Shown: piece by piece, positions 8,955 to 17,072 of the stretch | Layout of the letters: every line of letters begins with the position of its first letter | Numbering within the stretch: position 1 is the stretch's first letter | Assembly: GCF_027625935.1 (NCBI RefSeq) | Contig: NZ_CP115301.1 | Coordinates: 186,001 to 250,000 of the forward strand | Reading direction: 5' to 3' | Length of the DNA stretch: 64,000 bases | Source: Streptomyces camelliae | GTDB lineage: Bacteria; Actinomycetota; Actinomycetes; Streptomycetales; Streptomycetaceae | The notes under the pieces: model-generated | The model's database searches: none | Told to the model about the DNA's origin: nothing | The model's input: only the letters and a program-made list of their open reading frames with translations | Made by a program: the position numbers and the translations under genes

Positions 8955-9851
8955 ATGTCCGCAAAAGCCGACATAGGACGCGTGTATTCGGCGGTGTCGG
9001 AAGCGGCTGGGCTGCTGGACATACCCTGCTCGCACGACAGGATGTGGCCCGCCCTGACCGCGTTCCAGGACGTCATCGCCTCCCCCCTCGTCTTCAACAT
9101 GGTGACCAGTGGGGGCCACATCGGCGAGATGTCCTTCGACTTCATGATGTCTCCGAGCGCCGGGGACCCCTACGCGCACGCCCTGGCGCACGGCCTGGTC
9201 GAGGAGACGGACCATCCCGTCCGCGGCCTCTTCCCGGACATCCAGGCGCGCTTGCCCGTGCAGAGCTTCGGCGTCGACTACGGAATCACCCGCGGCTTCA
9301 ACAAGGCCTACGCCTTCTTCCCGCTGAGCGATCTGCAGGGACTGGCCCGGCTCGCCGAAATCCCGTCCATGCCCCGCGCCCTGTCCGACAACGCGGGCAC
9401 GTTCGCCGCGTACGGCCTGGACGACAAGGTGTCGGCCATCGCGATCGACTACCGGCGCAGGACGTGGAACGTGTACTTCAACGGCCTCTCCGCCGAACAC
9501 GTCGGGCGCACGACCGTCCTGCCGATGCTCCGCGAATTCGGTCTGCCGGAGCCGAGCGAGCGGATGCTGGACTTCATCGAGACCTCGTCGGCGCTGTACC
9601 CCACCTTCCGCTGGGACGGCACGAAGACCGAGCGGATCAGCTTCTCCACGCGGACCACGGACCCGGCGGCACTTCCCGCCCGCGTCGAGCCGCAACTGGA
9701 GAAGTTCGCCAGGAGCGCGCCGTACACGTACGAGGGTGACCGTGTCCTCGTCTACGCCGGCGCCCTGTCGCCCGGCGAGGAGTACTACAAGCTCGCCGCC
9801 TACTACCAGATGGCCGCCGAAGCGCACGACCGGGTCCGCGCCGCGAGCTGA
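8955..9851 (+). CDS. ABBA-fold aromatic prenyltransferase (NphB/CloQ family)
   Basis: This 298-residue protein lines up with NphB-type soluble aromatic prenyltransferases. It shares the start block VYSAVSEAAGLL, GDPYAHALAHGL, ITRGFNKAYAFFP, AIDYRRRTWNVYF and the C-terminal LSPGEEYYKLAAYY. These enzymes attach geranyl or dimethylallyl groups to naphthalene or phenol rings without the DDxxD motif of membrane enzymes. ATG 8955 follows GGGGG. No polyketide synthase is nearby, so it is an orphan that may act on a product made elsewhere. It converges on the Ebo-type operon. Confidence 0.9.
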   Translation: MSAKADIGRVYSAVSEAAGLLDIPCSHDRMWPALTAFQDVIASPLVFNMVTSGGHIGEMSFDFMMSPSAGDPYAHALAHGLVEETDHPVRGLFPDIQARLPVQSFGVDYGITRGFNKAYAFFPLSDLQGLARLAEIPSMPRALSDNAGTFAAYGLDDKVSAIAIDYRRRTWNVYFNGLSAEHVGRTTVLPMLREFGLPEPSERMLDFIETSSALYPTFRWDGTKTERISFSTRTTDPAALPARVEPQLEKFARSAPYTYEGDRVLVYAGALSPGEEYYKLAAYYQMAAEAHDRVRAAS

Positions 9852-9922
9852 GGCGGACCGAGGGCCGTTCGCCCACCGAGGTCGCCGACGCGGTCGTCCC
9901 CACCGACGACCCGGTTCACCCA

Positions 9923-11329
9923 TCAGAGCCGCCCGCCGCCGCCCGGCGACGCCAGGGCCAGCAGCAGCTCTTTGACCTCGGTCGCCGCATAGCGTTCGCG
10001 GGCGCCGCGGGGGTCGGAGCACAGCAGTACCGGGCCGTCCTGCGGGTCGGCGGGCAGTCGGCCGTGGGTGCCGCGTACGGCGGCGGCGCCCGCGTCCAGG
10101 CCGATCGCGTTCATCAGGTACCGCATGCCCAGCTTCTTGCGTGCCAGCGCCATCGCGGTCCGGGCCTTGGCGGCGAGGGGCGCCGCGGGGTCGAAGAACA
10201 GCTCGGCGGGGTCGTAGCCGGGCTTGCGGTGGATCTCCACCAGCCGGGCGAAGTCCGGGGCGCGGTCGTCGTCGAGCCAGTAGTAGTAGGTGAACCAGGC
10301 GTCCGGCTCGGCGACGAGAACGAGGTCCCCGGCCCGCGGATGGTCCAGACCCTGCGCCGCCTTCTCCTCCTGGCCGAGCACCTCGGCGACGCCGGGCAGG
10401 CCGGCGCAGAGCTTGCGCACCAGGGGCAGGTCCTCGGGATCGGCGACGTATACGTGCGCGATCTGGTGGTCGGCGACGGCGAACGCGCGCGACGTCCACG
10501 GGTCCAGGTACTCCATGCCGGCCTGGGTGTGCACGCGCAGCAGGTTCTCGCGGCGCAGCGCGCGGTTGACGTCGACGGGACGACTGGCCGGGGTGATGCC
10601 GTACTCCGACAGCGCCACCACGGTCGCGCCGCGCTCGCGGGCCGCGTCGAGCAGCGGCCCGAGCACCTTGTCCAGGCGCGCCGCGGCGGACGCGGCCTTG
10701 CGCCCGTACGGGCCGAACCGCTGCAGGTCGTAGTCGAGGTGCGGTACGTACACCAGCGTCAGGTCCGGATCGTGACGCGCCATGATCTGCTGCGCGGCGC
10801 GGCAGATCCACTCGGACGAGGCCAGGCCCGCGCCCGGACCCCAGTAGCTGAACAGCGGGAACGTACCCAGCGAGGCGGTGAGTTCGTCGTGCAGTTCCGG
10901 GGGATCGGTGTAGCAGTCGGGGTCCTTGCGGCCGTCGGCGTGGTAGACCGGGCGCGGGGTCACCGTCCAGTCGGTGTCCGCCCCCATCGCGTACCACCAG
11001 CAGATGTTGGCGACCGTGTACCCGGGATGGCGGCGGCGTGCCGCGTCCCACAGCTTGTCCCCGCCCACGAGCGCGTTGTGCTGGCGCCACAGCAGGACTT
11101 CGCCGAGGTCGCGGAAGTACCAGCCGTTGCCGACGATGCCGTGCTCGCTCGGCGGTGCGCCGGTGAGCAGCGTGGCCTGCACGGAGCAGGTGACCGCGGG
11201 CAGGACCGGGGCGAGCTGGGCCTGCCAGCCCGTGCGGGCGATCGCGGCCAGCCGCGGCATGTGCCTGAGCAGACGCGGAGTGAGCCCGACGACGTCGAGC
11301 ACGACGAGAGGGGTGGGCCGGGGGGTCAC
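9923..11329 (-). CDS. EboF-like alkaline phosphatase/nucleotide pyrophosphatase family protein
   Basis: A 468-residue member of the alkaline phosphatase/phosphodiesterase superfamily. D12 (VVLDVVG), the nucleophile T47 in LPAVTCSV, and the metal ligands in HLDYDLQRFGP, SEYGI and DHQIAHV are visible. It is the last gene of a seven-gene operon. Its GTG start overlaps the EboE stop as GTGA. In Ebo clusters a protein of this family accompanies EboA, EboB, EboC and EboE and is linked to moving or processing metabolite precursors. Confidence 0.82.
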   Translation of the reverse strand: MTPRPTPLVVLDVVGLTPRLLRHMPRLAAIARTGWQAQLAPVLPAVTCSVQATLLTGAPPSEHGIVGNGWYFRDLGEVLLWRQHNALVGGDKLWDAARRRHPGYTVANICWWYAMGADTDWTVTPRPVYHADGRKDPDCYTDPPELHDELTASLGTFPLFSYWGPGAGLASSEWICRAAQQIMARHDPDLTLVYVPHLDYDLQRFGPYGRKAASAAARLDKVLGPLLDAARERGATVVALSEYGITPASRPVDVNRALRRENLLRVHTQAGMEYLDPWTSRAFAVADHQIAHVYVADPEDLPLVRKLCAGLPGVAEVLGQEEKAAQGLDHPRAGDLVLVAEPDAWFTYYYWLDDDRAPDFARLVEIHRKPGYDPAELFFDPAAPLAAKARTAMALARKKLGMRYLMNAIGLDAGAAAVRGTHGRLPADPQDGPVLLCSDPRGARERYAATEVKELLLALASPGGGGRL

Positions 11330-12495
11330 TGGATCATCTCCCTCACGAGTTGTTCACGCAGGCCCAGGGCGAGCAGTTCGTCCCGGGCGAAGGCCACCTC
11401 GGCGGCGATGCCCTCGGCCAACCGGTCGGGGCCGGTGGGACGTTGGTCCGGCGGCAGCACGTTCCAGGTGTACGTCTCCACCTCCAGGTGGTCGCATACG
11501 GCCGTGTCGCCGCCGACGAGCCCGGCCAGCGCACCGCGCAGCACGTCGAGGGTGGCGTGCAGCGGCGGCTGCGGGGCGGCGTGCAGCGGCACGTGGTAGT
11601 GCACCCGCCACGGCCCCGGAAAGCCGGCGTCGAGCGCCTCGGGAAGGTCGTCGGCGGCCTGCCCGGCGGCGGAGCGGGTCTGGTGCAGGAACCGGGGTTC
11701 GGCGTACCCGCGCAGCGCGGCGCCCGTCGCGGCCTGCTCCGGATGGTCGGCGCCGAGGGCGGCGGACACCTGCACCTTCACCACCGGCAGGCCCGCCCCG
11801 GCCAGCCGGGCCAGCGCGGCGCCCGGGTCCTCCCACCCGCACGCCAGGTGAGCCAGGTCCAGGCACACGCCGAGGTAACGGGTGTCGATGCCGGACAGCC
11901 CGGCAACCACCTGCTCGGTGGTCTCCATGACGCAGCCGGGTTCCGGCTCGAACCCGACGCGGATCAGCCGCCCGGTGCGCGCGTGCACGGCCGCCAGCCG
12001 GTCCGCCAGCTCGGCGAGTCGCCGCCCGGCCGCCGCCCGGTGCCGCGCCGTCCAGGGCGTGCGCCAGGCCAGCGGCAGCGTGGACACCGAGCCGCGGGCG
12101 GCGTCGTCGGGAAGCAGCCCGGCCAGCACCCGGGCCAGGTCGACCGTGTAGTCCATGCGTTCGCCGGTCAGCCAGTCCGGCCGGTACACGGCGTGCTTGA
12201 CCACCGGGGCGTGGAAGGCGCCGTAGGGGAAGCCGTTGAGGGTGACGACCTCCAGCCCGCGCGCGTCGAGGTCCCGGCGCAGCCCGGCCAGCGCGGCGGG
12301 GTCGGCGGCGAGCTGCGCGGCGACGGGCGCGGCCAGCCACAGCCCGACCCCGAGCCGGTCGGCGCCCAGCACCCGGCGTGCACTCACCGCGTACGTGTCG
12401 AGCTGCCCGACGATCTCGGGCAGGTCCTCGCCGGCGTGGACGTTGGTGCAGTAACCGAGGTGAATCGTCTGCCCGTCCCGATGCCGCAGCCGCAT
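11326..12495 (-). CDS. EboE-like xylose-isomerase-type TIM-barrel protein
   Basis: A 389-residue AP-endonuclease/xylose-isomerase-like barrel beginning MRLRHRDGQTIHLGYCTNVH. The motif GFEPEPGCVMET carries likely metal-binding acids and HLACG follows. The start codon overlaps the EboB stop by one base (TGATG), which fixes the start against a longer upstream frame. The family is named for its place in ebo (edge/metabolite-traffic) operons. A shorter paralogue with the same GFEPEPG block lies two genes upstream. Confidence 0.83.
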   Translation of the reverse strand: MRLRHRDGQTIHLGYCTNVHAGEDLPEIVGQLDTYAVSARRVLGADRLGVGLWLAAPVAAQLAADPAALAGLRRDLDARGLEVVTLNGFPYGAFHAPVVKHAVYRPDWLTGERMDYTVDLARVLAGLLPDDAARGSVSTLPLAWRTPWTARHRAAAGRRLAELADRLAAVHARTGRLIRVGFEPEPGCVMETTEQVVAGLSGIDTRYLGVCLDLAHLACGWEDPGAALARLAGAGLPVVKVQVSAALGADHPEQAATGAALRGYAEPRFLHQTRSAAGQAADDLPEALDAGFPGPWRVHYHVPLHAAPQPPLHATLDVLRGALAGLVGGDTAVCDHLEVETYTWNVLPPDQRPTGPDRLAEGIAAEVAFARDELLALGLREQLVREMIQ

Positions 12496-13370
12496 CAGCT
12501 GCCCCCGCGGGCGATGGAGTTGCCGGCGAACACCGGGGCCGGCACGTTCGCCCCGGACGCCGCCCCGGCCTCCGTCCCGGCGATCTCCAGCCGTCCGGAC
12601 TGGCCGTAGAACTCCACAGGGTTGCGCCACAGCACCCGGTCCACGTCGTCGTCGGTGAAGCCGGCGGCCAGCATGGCCTGCCCCGTGCTCCGGGTGAGCA
12701 GCGGGTCGCTGCGGCCCCAGTCTGCGGCGGAGTTCACCAGCATCCGGTCCGGCCCGTACGCGCGCAGCACCGCCGCCATGCGGTCCGGCGACATCTTGGT
12801 GTCCGGGTAGATGGAGAACCCCATCCAGCAGCCGCTGTCGGCGACCAGGCCCACGGTCACCTCGTTGAGATGGTCGACGACGACCCGTCCGGGCTCGATG
12901 CCGGACTCCCTCAGCACGTCCAGCGTGCGCCGGGTGCCGCGCTGCTTGTCGCGGTGCGGGGTGTGCACCAGCACCGGCAGACCGTGCTCGACGGCCAGTT
13001 GGAGCTGGGCCGCGAACACCTCGTCCTCCTCCGGCGTCATCGAGTCGTAGCCGACCTCGCCCACCGCCACCACCCCGTCCATCGCCAGGTAGCGCGGCAG
13101 CACACCGAGCACCTCGCGGCAGCGCGGGTCGTTGGCCTCCTTGGGGTTCAGCGCGATGGCACAGTGATGGCGGATGCCGAACTGGCTCGCGCGGAACGGC
13201 TCCCAGCCGGTCAGCGCGTCGAAGTAGTCGGTGAACGACCCGGCGTTGGTGCGCGGCTGGCCGAGCCAGAAGGCCGGCTCGACCAGTGCGCGCACCCCGG
13301 CCGCCGCCATGCGCTCGTAGTCGTCGGTGGTCCGAGAGGTCATGTGGATGTGTGGGTCGAAGATGCGCAT
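12495..13370 (-). CDS. EboB-like TatD-family metal-dependent hydrolase
   Basis: A 291-residue amidohydrolase-fold protein. The first metal motif DPHIH is at residues 5-9, with GEVGYD, VLVHTPH and VVDHLNE further on. It belongs to the TatD-like hydrolases that sit beside EboA in Ebo clusters. The ATG at 13370 shares a base with the EboA stop. Its enzymatic substrate is unknown. Confidence 0.82.
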   Translation of the reverse strand: MRIFDPHIHMTSRTTDDYERMAAAGVRALVEPAFWLGQPRTNAGSFTDYFDALTGWEPFRASQFGIRHHCAIALNPKEANDPRCREVLGVLPRYLAMDGVVAVGEVGYDSMTPEEDEVFAAQLQLAVEHGLPVLVHTPHRDKQRGTRRTLDVLRESGIEPGRVVVDHLNEVTVGLVADSGCWMGFSIYPDTKMSPDRMAAVLRAYGPDRMLVNSAADWGRSDPLLTRSTGQAMLAAGFTDDDVDRVLWRNPVEFYGQSGRLEIAGTEAGAASGANVPAPVFAGNSIARGGS

Positions 13371-14071
13371 CAGACTGCCTCCTCCTCGCGCTCGCCGGGC
13401 CGTGCCGGTGCCCGCTCGCCGGACCGGGCCGGCATCGGGTCGCCGATCAGCGCCAGCAGGGCGACCGCGTCGTCGGGCATGGTCCGTCCGGCGGCACGCC
13501 GTTCGTCGTCCAGGTCGGCCAGCATCCGGGCCAGTTCGCCGTCGGCGCGCCGGTCCAGATCGGCCACCGCGGTCAGTGATATCTCCATGAACACGCACTT
13601 GAGTACGGCCTGCCGCCACATCCCGTCGTCGAGATGGCGGGCATACGGTCCTACGGCGGCCGCGACCAGCCGCGGGTCGTTGGTGCGGATCGCGTCGTGC
13701 AGCAGGTCCACCGCGCCGGACCCGATGTCCAGGCCGGGCAGGGCGCGGAGCACCGCGCGCTTCTCGGCCGCACCGCCGTACCGGTACAGCGTGCCGACCT
13801 GCTCGGCCAGCGCCGCGCCGCCCAGCGGCAGCGCGGTCAGCAGCAGGACACGGGCTGCGTCGTCGACGGTCCAGCCCGCCGGTCCGGGGCCGGTGCGGGG
13901 GAGCGGGCCCCGGCCGCACCGCCTGCCCACGGCGGGGAACAGCGCGGCGATCGCGGCCGGGTCCTGCGTCACCCGCCGCTCGGCCTCGTCCAGCCACGCC
14001 GGGTCCGCGACCCGGTCCTTCAGGTCTTCGAGTATGTCTACCAGTGCGTCTGTGCGATGTCCGCCGGTCAC
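13370..14071 (-). CDS. EboA domain protein
   Basis: A 233-residue alpha-helical protein matching the EboA pattern: LLTALP, then TLYRYGGAAEKRAVLRALP, LLHDAIRTNDPRLV and WRQAVLKCVFMEI. EboA has no known enzymatic activity; in cyanobacteria the cluster is tied to moving the scytonemin monomer to the periplasm. Start (GTG, overlapping the previous stop as GTGA) and stop (touching the EboB ATG) both imply tight coupling. The C-terminal 20 residues are Arg/Glu-rich. Confidence 0.8.
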   Translation of the reverse strand: MTGGHRTDALVDILEDLKDRVADPAWLDEAERRVTQDPAAIAALFPAVGRRCGRGPLPRTGPGPAGWTVDDAARVLLLTALPLGGAALAEQVGTLYRYGGAAEKRAVLRALPGLDIGSGAVDLLHDAIRTNDPRLVAAAVGPYARHLDDGMWRQAVLKCVFMEISLTAVADLDRRADGELARMLADLDDERRAAGRTMPDDAVALLALIGDPMPARSGERAPARPGEREEEAV

Positions 14072-14961
14072 TGCGGGACCTCCTCCGCTTCACGGGTTGA
14101 GCCCAGAGCCTCGGCCGCGGCGCGGGCGGCGGTGAGGAACGCCAGCGAGTCGCGTGCGACCGTGGGCGCGGCATGGGAGTGGCGGGGCAGCTCCACGGCC
14201 GTCAGCCCGCCGTACCCGGCTTCGGCGAGGGCGCGCAGCGCGGGCGGGAACTCGATCTCGCCGGTCCCGAACTCCAGGTGCTCGTGCACACCCCGCCGCA
14301 TGTCGTCGATCTGCACGTTGACGATGTGCGGACCGGCCATGGCCACGCAGTCCGCCACCGGCCGCGGCTCGACGCACCGCAGGTGCCCGATGTCGAGGGT
14401 GAGGCCGAAGCAGCCCGGCGCGCCGAGCCTGCCGCGCAGCGTGAACCAGTCGTCGATCGTCTCCACCAGCATGCCGGGCTCCGGTTCAAAACCCAGCCGC
14501 ACACCCGCCGCGTCCGCCGCGGCCACCACCTCGGCGCAGCCCCGCACCAGGCGGTCCCAGGCCCGCTCCCGCGGCACCGCGGCGGGCCGGACACCGGCCC
14601 AGAACGAGACGGCCTCCGCCCCCAGGTCCGCTGCGATGCGTACGGCCCGCCGCAGGAAGTCCAGCCGGAGCGCGGGTTCGTCGTCGAGCAGGGTCGGGGC
14701 GTGCTTGTGCCACGGGTCGAGCAGGTACCGGGCACCGGTTTCGACGACGACGCCGAGCCCGAGCCGGTCCAGCCGCGCCGCCAGGGCCTCGGTGCGGCGG
14801 GGCAGGTCCTCGGCGAACGGGTCGAGGTGGTGGTGGTCGAGGGTGAGCGCGACGCCTTCGTAGCCGAGATCGGCGATGACGGCGAGCGCATCCTCCAGCC
14901 GGTGGTTGGCGAACCCGTTGGTGCCGTACCCGAACCGCACGGTGGTCCCGGCGGCGCTCAT
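14068..14961 (-). CDS. Sugar-phosphate isomerase/epimerase-like TIM barrel, paralogue of EboE
   Basis: A 297-residue xylose-isomerase-like barrel. It opens VRFGYGTNGFANHRLEDA and has GFEPEPGMLVET and LDIGHLRC, matching the same blocks in the EboE-like neighbour. Core Ebo clusters usually have one such protein, so this is an additional member. ATG 14961 overlaps the prenyltransferase stop (ATGA). It may epimerise or isomerise an inositol- or sugar-phosphate made by the first gene; this is inference. Confidence 0.75.
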   Translation of the reverse strand: MSAAGTTVRFGYGTNGFANHRLEDALAVIADLGYEGVALTLDHHHLDPFAEDLPRRTEALAARLDRLGLGVVVETGARYLLDPWHKHAPTLLDDEPALRLDFLRRAVRIAADLGAEAVSFWAGVRPAAVPRERAWDRLVRGCAEVVAAADAAGVRLGFEPEPGMLVETIDDWFTLRGRLGAPGCFGLTLDIGHLRCVEPRPVADCVAMAGPHIVNVQIDDMRRGVHEHLEFGTGEIEFPPALRALAEAGYGGLTAVELPRHSHAAPTVARDSLAFLTAARAAAEALGSTREAEEVPQ

Positions 14962-15812
14962 GTCGGCGACACCCTGCCGGCCAGGGCCCGGCCGAGCGGT
15001 GCGCAGGCGGCCACCGCAGCGGCGGCGCCGGGACGCGCCGACCGCGCGACGAGCGCGCCCTGCAGCGCGGGCAGGCCGGTGATCCCGGCCGCGACCGCCG
15101 CCCGTACGCTGCCGGCGTCCGGCGTGGCCAGCGCCTTGACCTGGGCGTCCCCGTACCCGGCCGCGTACCAGGCGGCCAGCGACCGGACCAGCCCGGGCCG
15201 CGGCGCCCGCCCCGAGGCCGCGAGGGCGACCCCGGCCGTCCCGACCAGCGTCGCGCCCGGCAGCAGCCGGCCGGCGCCGGTCACCTCCCGGCGCGACAGG
15301 GCGGTGACCGTGTACGTGTGCGCGGCGACGGTGAGGGCCGGCGCGAGCGCGCGCCGCCAGCCGCCCCGGCGCGCACTGGCGCCGAGGAGCACGTCGAGTC
15401 CGCGGCAGGCGGCCATGGCGGCGGGGCCGGCCGCGGTGCCCTTCAGCTTCAGGTCGTACGCCCACACCGCGCCGGTCAGCGGCACCGCCACCGCGAGCGC
15501 CCGGCGGCCGCCGGCCAGGCCGGACAGGGCGAGCCCGGCCGCGCTGAGCCCGGCCGCGACGCCCAGGGCGGCGCGCGGCGCCACCCGGCCGGACGGGATC
15601 GGCCGGCCGGGACGCTCCCCGGCGTCCAGGTCCCGGTCCGCCCAGTCGTTGGCCGCCATCCCCGCCCAGTACAGGCAGACCGCGGCCGCGGACAGTCCGG
15701 CCGTACGCGGCCCGAGGGCGCCCGCGGCGGCGGCGCCGGCCATGGCGTCCCCGGGTACCGACAGCGCGGCGGGCGCGCGGACCAGCTCCATGAGGTCCCG
15801 TGGCGTGGTCAT
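14958..15812 (-). CDS. EboC-like UbiA-family membrane prenyltransferase
   Basis: A 284-residue polytopic membrane protein. The UbiA aspartate motif NDWADRDLDAGERPGRPIP (near residues 54-72) and a second loop YDLKLKGTAAGP are present. UbiA enzymes transfer polyprenyl groups. The EboC member sits between inositol-phosphate synthase and the epimerase-like gene, suggesting that a cyclitol or sugar may be lipid-linked. Start and stop both overlap neighbours as ATGA. Confidence 0.83.
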   Translation of the reverse strand: MTTPRDLMELVRAPAALSVPGDAMAGAAAAGALGPRTAGLSAAAVCLYWAGMAANDWADRDLDAGERPGRPIPSGRVAPRAALGVAAGLSAAGLALSGLAGGRRALAVAVPLTGAVWAYDLKLKGTAAGPAAMAACRGLDVLLGASARRGGWRRALAPALTVAAHTYTVTALSRREVTGAGRLLPGATLVGTAGVALAASGRAPRPGLVRSLAAWYAAGYGDAQVKALATPDAGSVRAAVAAGITGLPALQGALVARSARPGAAAAVAACAPLGRALAGRVSPT

Positions 15813-16963
15813 CGGCCGCCGCCGGTCTCGGCCGCGAGCCCGGCCAGGTACGTGCGCAGCGCCTCCCACTGGGCGTGCAGCGCGTGGTCGACGTCGCCCA
15901 GCGGGTCCTTGAAGAAGTACGCGAGCGGCGCCAGCGGGCCGGTGTCCCCGGCCGCGTGCGCGGCCAGGGTGATCCGGGCCAGGTCGAGAACGAGCGGGGC
16001 CGCGAGGGCCGAGTCGCAGCCCTGCCAGGTGAACTGCATGCACATGCCCGTGCCGAGGAAGCCGTCGAACGTGATCAGGTCCCACGCCGTCTTGAAGTCG
16101 CCGATGTCGGCCACGTAGTCGATGCGGGTGTCGCCGTCGGGCGCGTAGCCGAGGGTTTCGTGCAGCACCCGCTGCTTGCTGGCCGTCTTCGCGGCGTTGG
16201 CCCGCGGGTCCGTCAGGCTGGCGCCGTCCCCGCCGCCGAGCAGGTTGATGCCCGACCAGGAGCGGACCGCGAGGTTGCGCATCGCGAACATGGGCGCGAG
16301 CACCGACTTCAGCAGCGTCTCGCCGGTCTTGCCGTCGTGGCCGGCGTAGGGCAGGCCACGCTCGGCCGCGAGGTCGGCCAGGGCCGGCAGCCGGGCCCCG
16401 GTGGAGGGGGTGAAGTCCACGTACGAGCAGCCCGCGTCGAACGCGGCGTAGGCGTACAGCGAGCTGGGCGGCAGCACCGTGCCCGGCGCGGCCATCGCGG
16501 CGGCCAGCGTGCCGAGGTCGGCGTGCGCGGGGTGCCGTGGGGGAGCGGGTTCGGTGGAGGACACGTTGACCACCACGACCCGGTCGAGGCGGTGCCGCGC
16601 GGCGAACGCCTTGATGTCGGCCGAGATCAGCGCGGCGGCCTCGGCCTGCGTGGCGCCGGCCGGGGCGTGCCGCAGGTTCGCCTCCACCTCGTCGAGGTCC
16701 TGCTCCAGCGCCTGCACCAGCCGGGCCGGCACGATGCCGGCGGCGGCCAGCTGCTCGGCCTTCTTGGTCAGCGGGTCCTGGGTCACGTCGTGACCGCCGA
16801 AGACCAGGTCGCCGTAGCCGGGCAGGGCCGACACGTCCAGCGCGGGATGGGCGGTCACGCAGCCCACCGGGTCGGCCAGCCCGGCGCGCAGCGCGAGCGC
16901 TCCGACCACGCTGGTGGTGGCGACGGATCCTCGGGCGCCGATCAGCCAGATGCCAGCACGCAC
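15809..16963 (-). CDS. Myo-inositol-1-phosphate synthase family protein, first gene of the Ebo-type operon
   Basis: A 384-residue member of the INO1 family. It starts with the NAD-binding loop GIWLIGARGSVATT and has the catalytic-domain blocks DGKTGETLLKSVLAPMFA and SWSGINLLGGGDG. It would convert glucose-6-phosphate to inositol-1-phosphate. The GTG start at 16963 has GGAGG 6 nt before it, the only clear standalone ribosome site in the operon. Streptomyces usually have a separate housekeeping copy, so this one is probably dedicated to the operon's product. The usual EboD cyclase is not seen here. Confidence 0.85.
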   Translation of the reverse strand: MRAGIWLIGARGSVATTSVVGALALRAGLADPVGCVTAHPALDVSALPGYGDLVFGGHDVTQDPLTKKAEQLAAAGIVPARLVQALEQDLDEVEANLRHAPAGATQAEAAALISADIKAFAARHRLDRVVVVNVSSTEPAPPRHPAHADLGTLAAAMAAPGTVLPPSSLYAYAAFDAGCSYVDFTPSTGARLPALADLAAERGLPYAGHDGKTGETLLKSVLAPMFAMRNLAVRSWSGINLLGGGDGASLTDPRANAAKTASKQRVLHETLGYAPDGDTRIDYVADIGDFKTAWDLITFDGFLGTGMCMQFTWQGCDSALAAPLVLDLARITLAAHAAGDTGPLAPLAYFFKDPLGDVDHALHAQWEALRTYLAGLAAETGGGR

Positions 16964-17072
16964 GAATGTCCTCCGATCACGAGCACAGGGATGGGTCCTG
17001 CGGATGTCCGGTGCCGCCGCGGGCCGGGCCGGGTACGCCGGCCGTGGCCCGCGGCGGGGCGACCGGAGGGGA

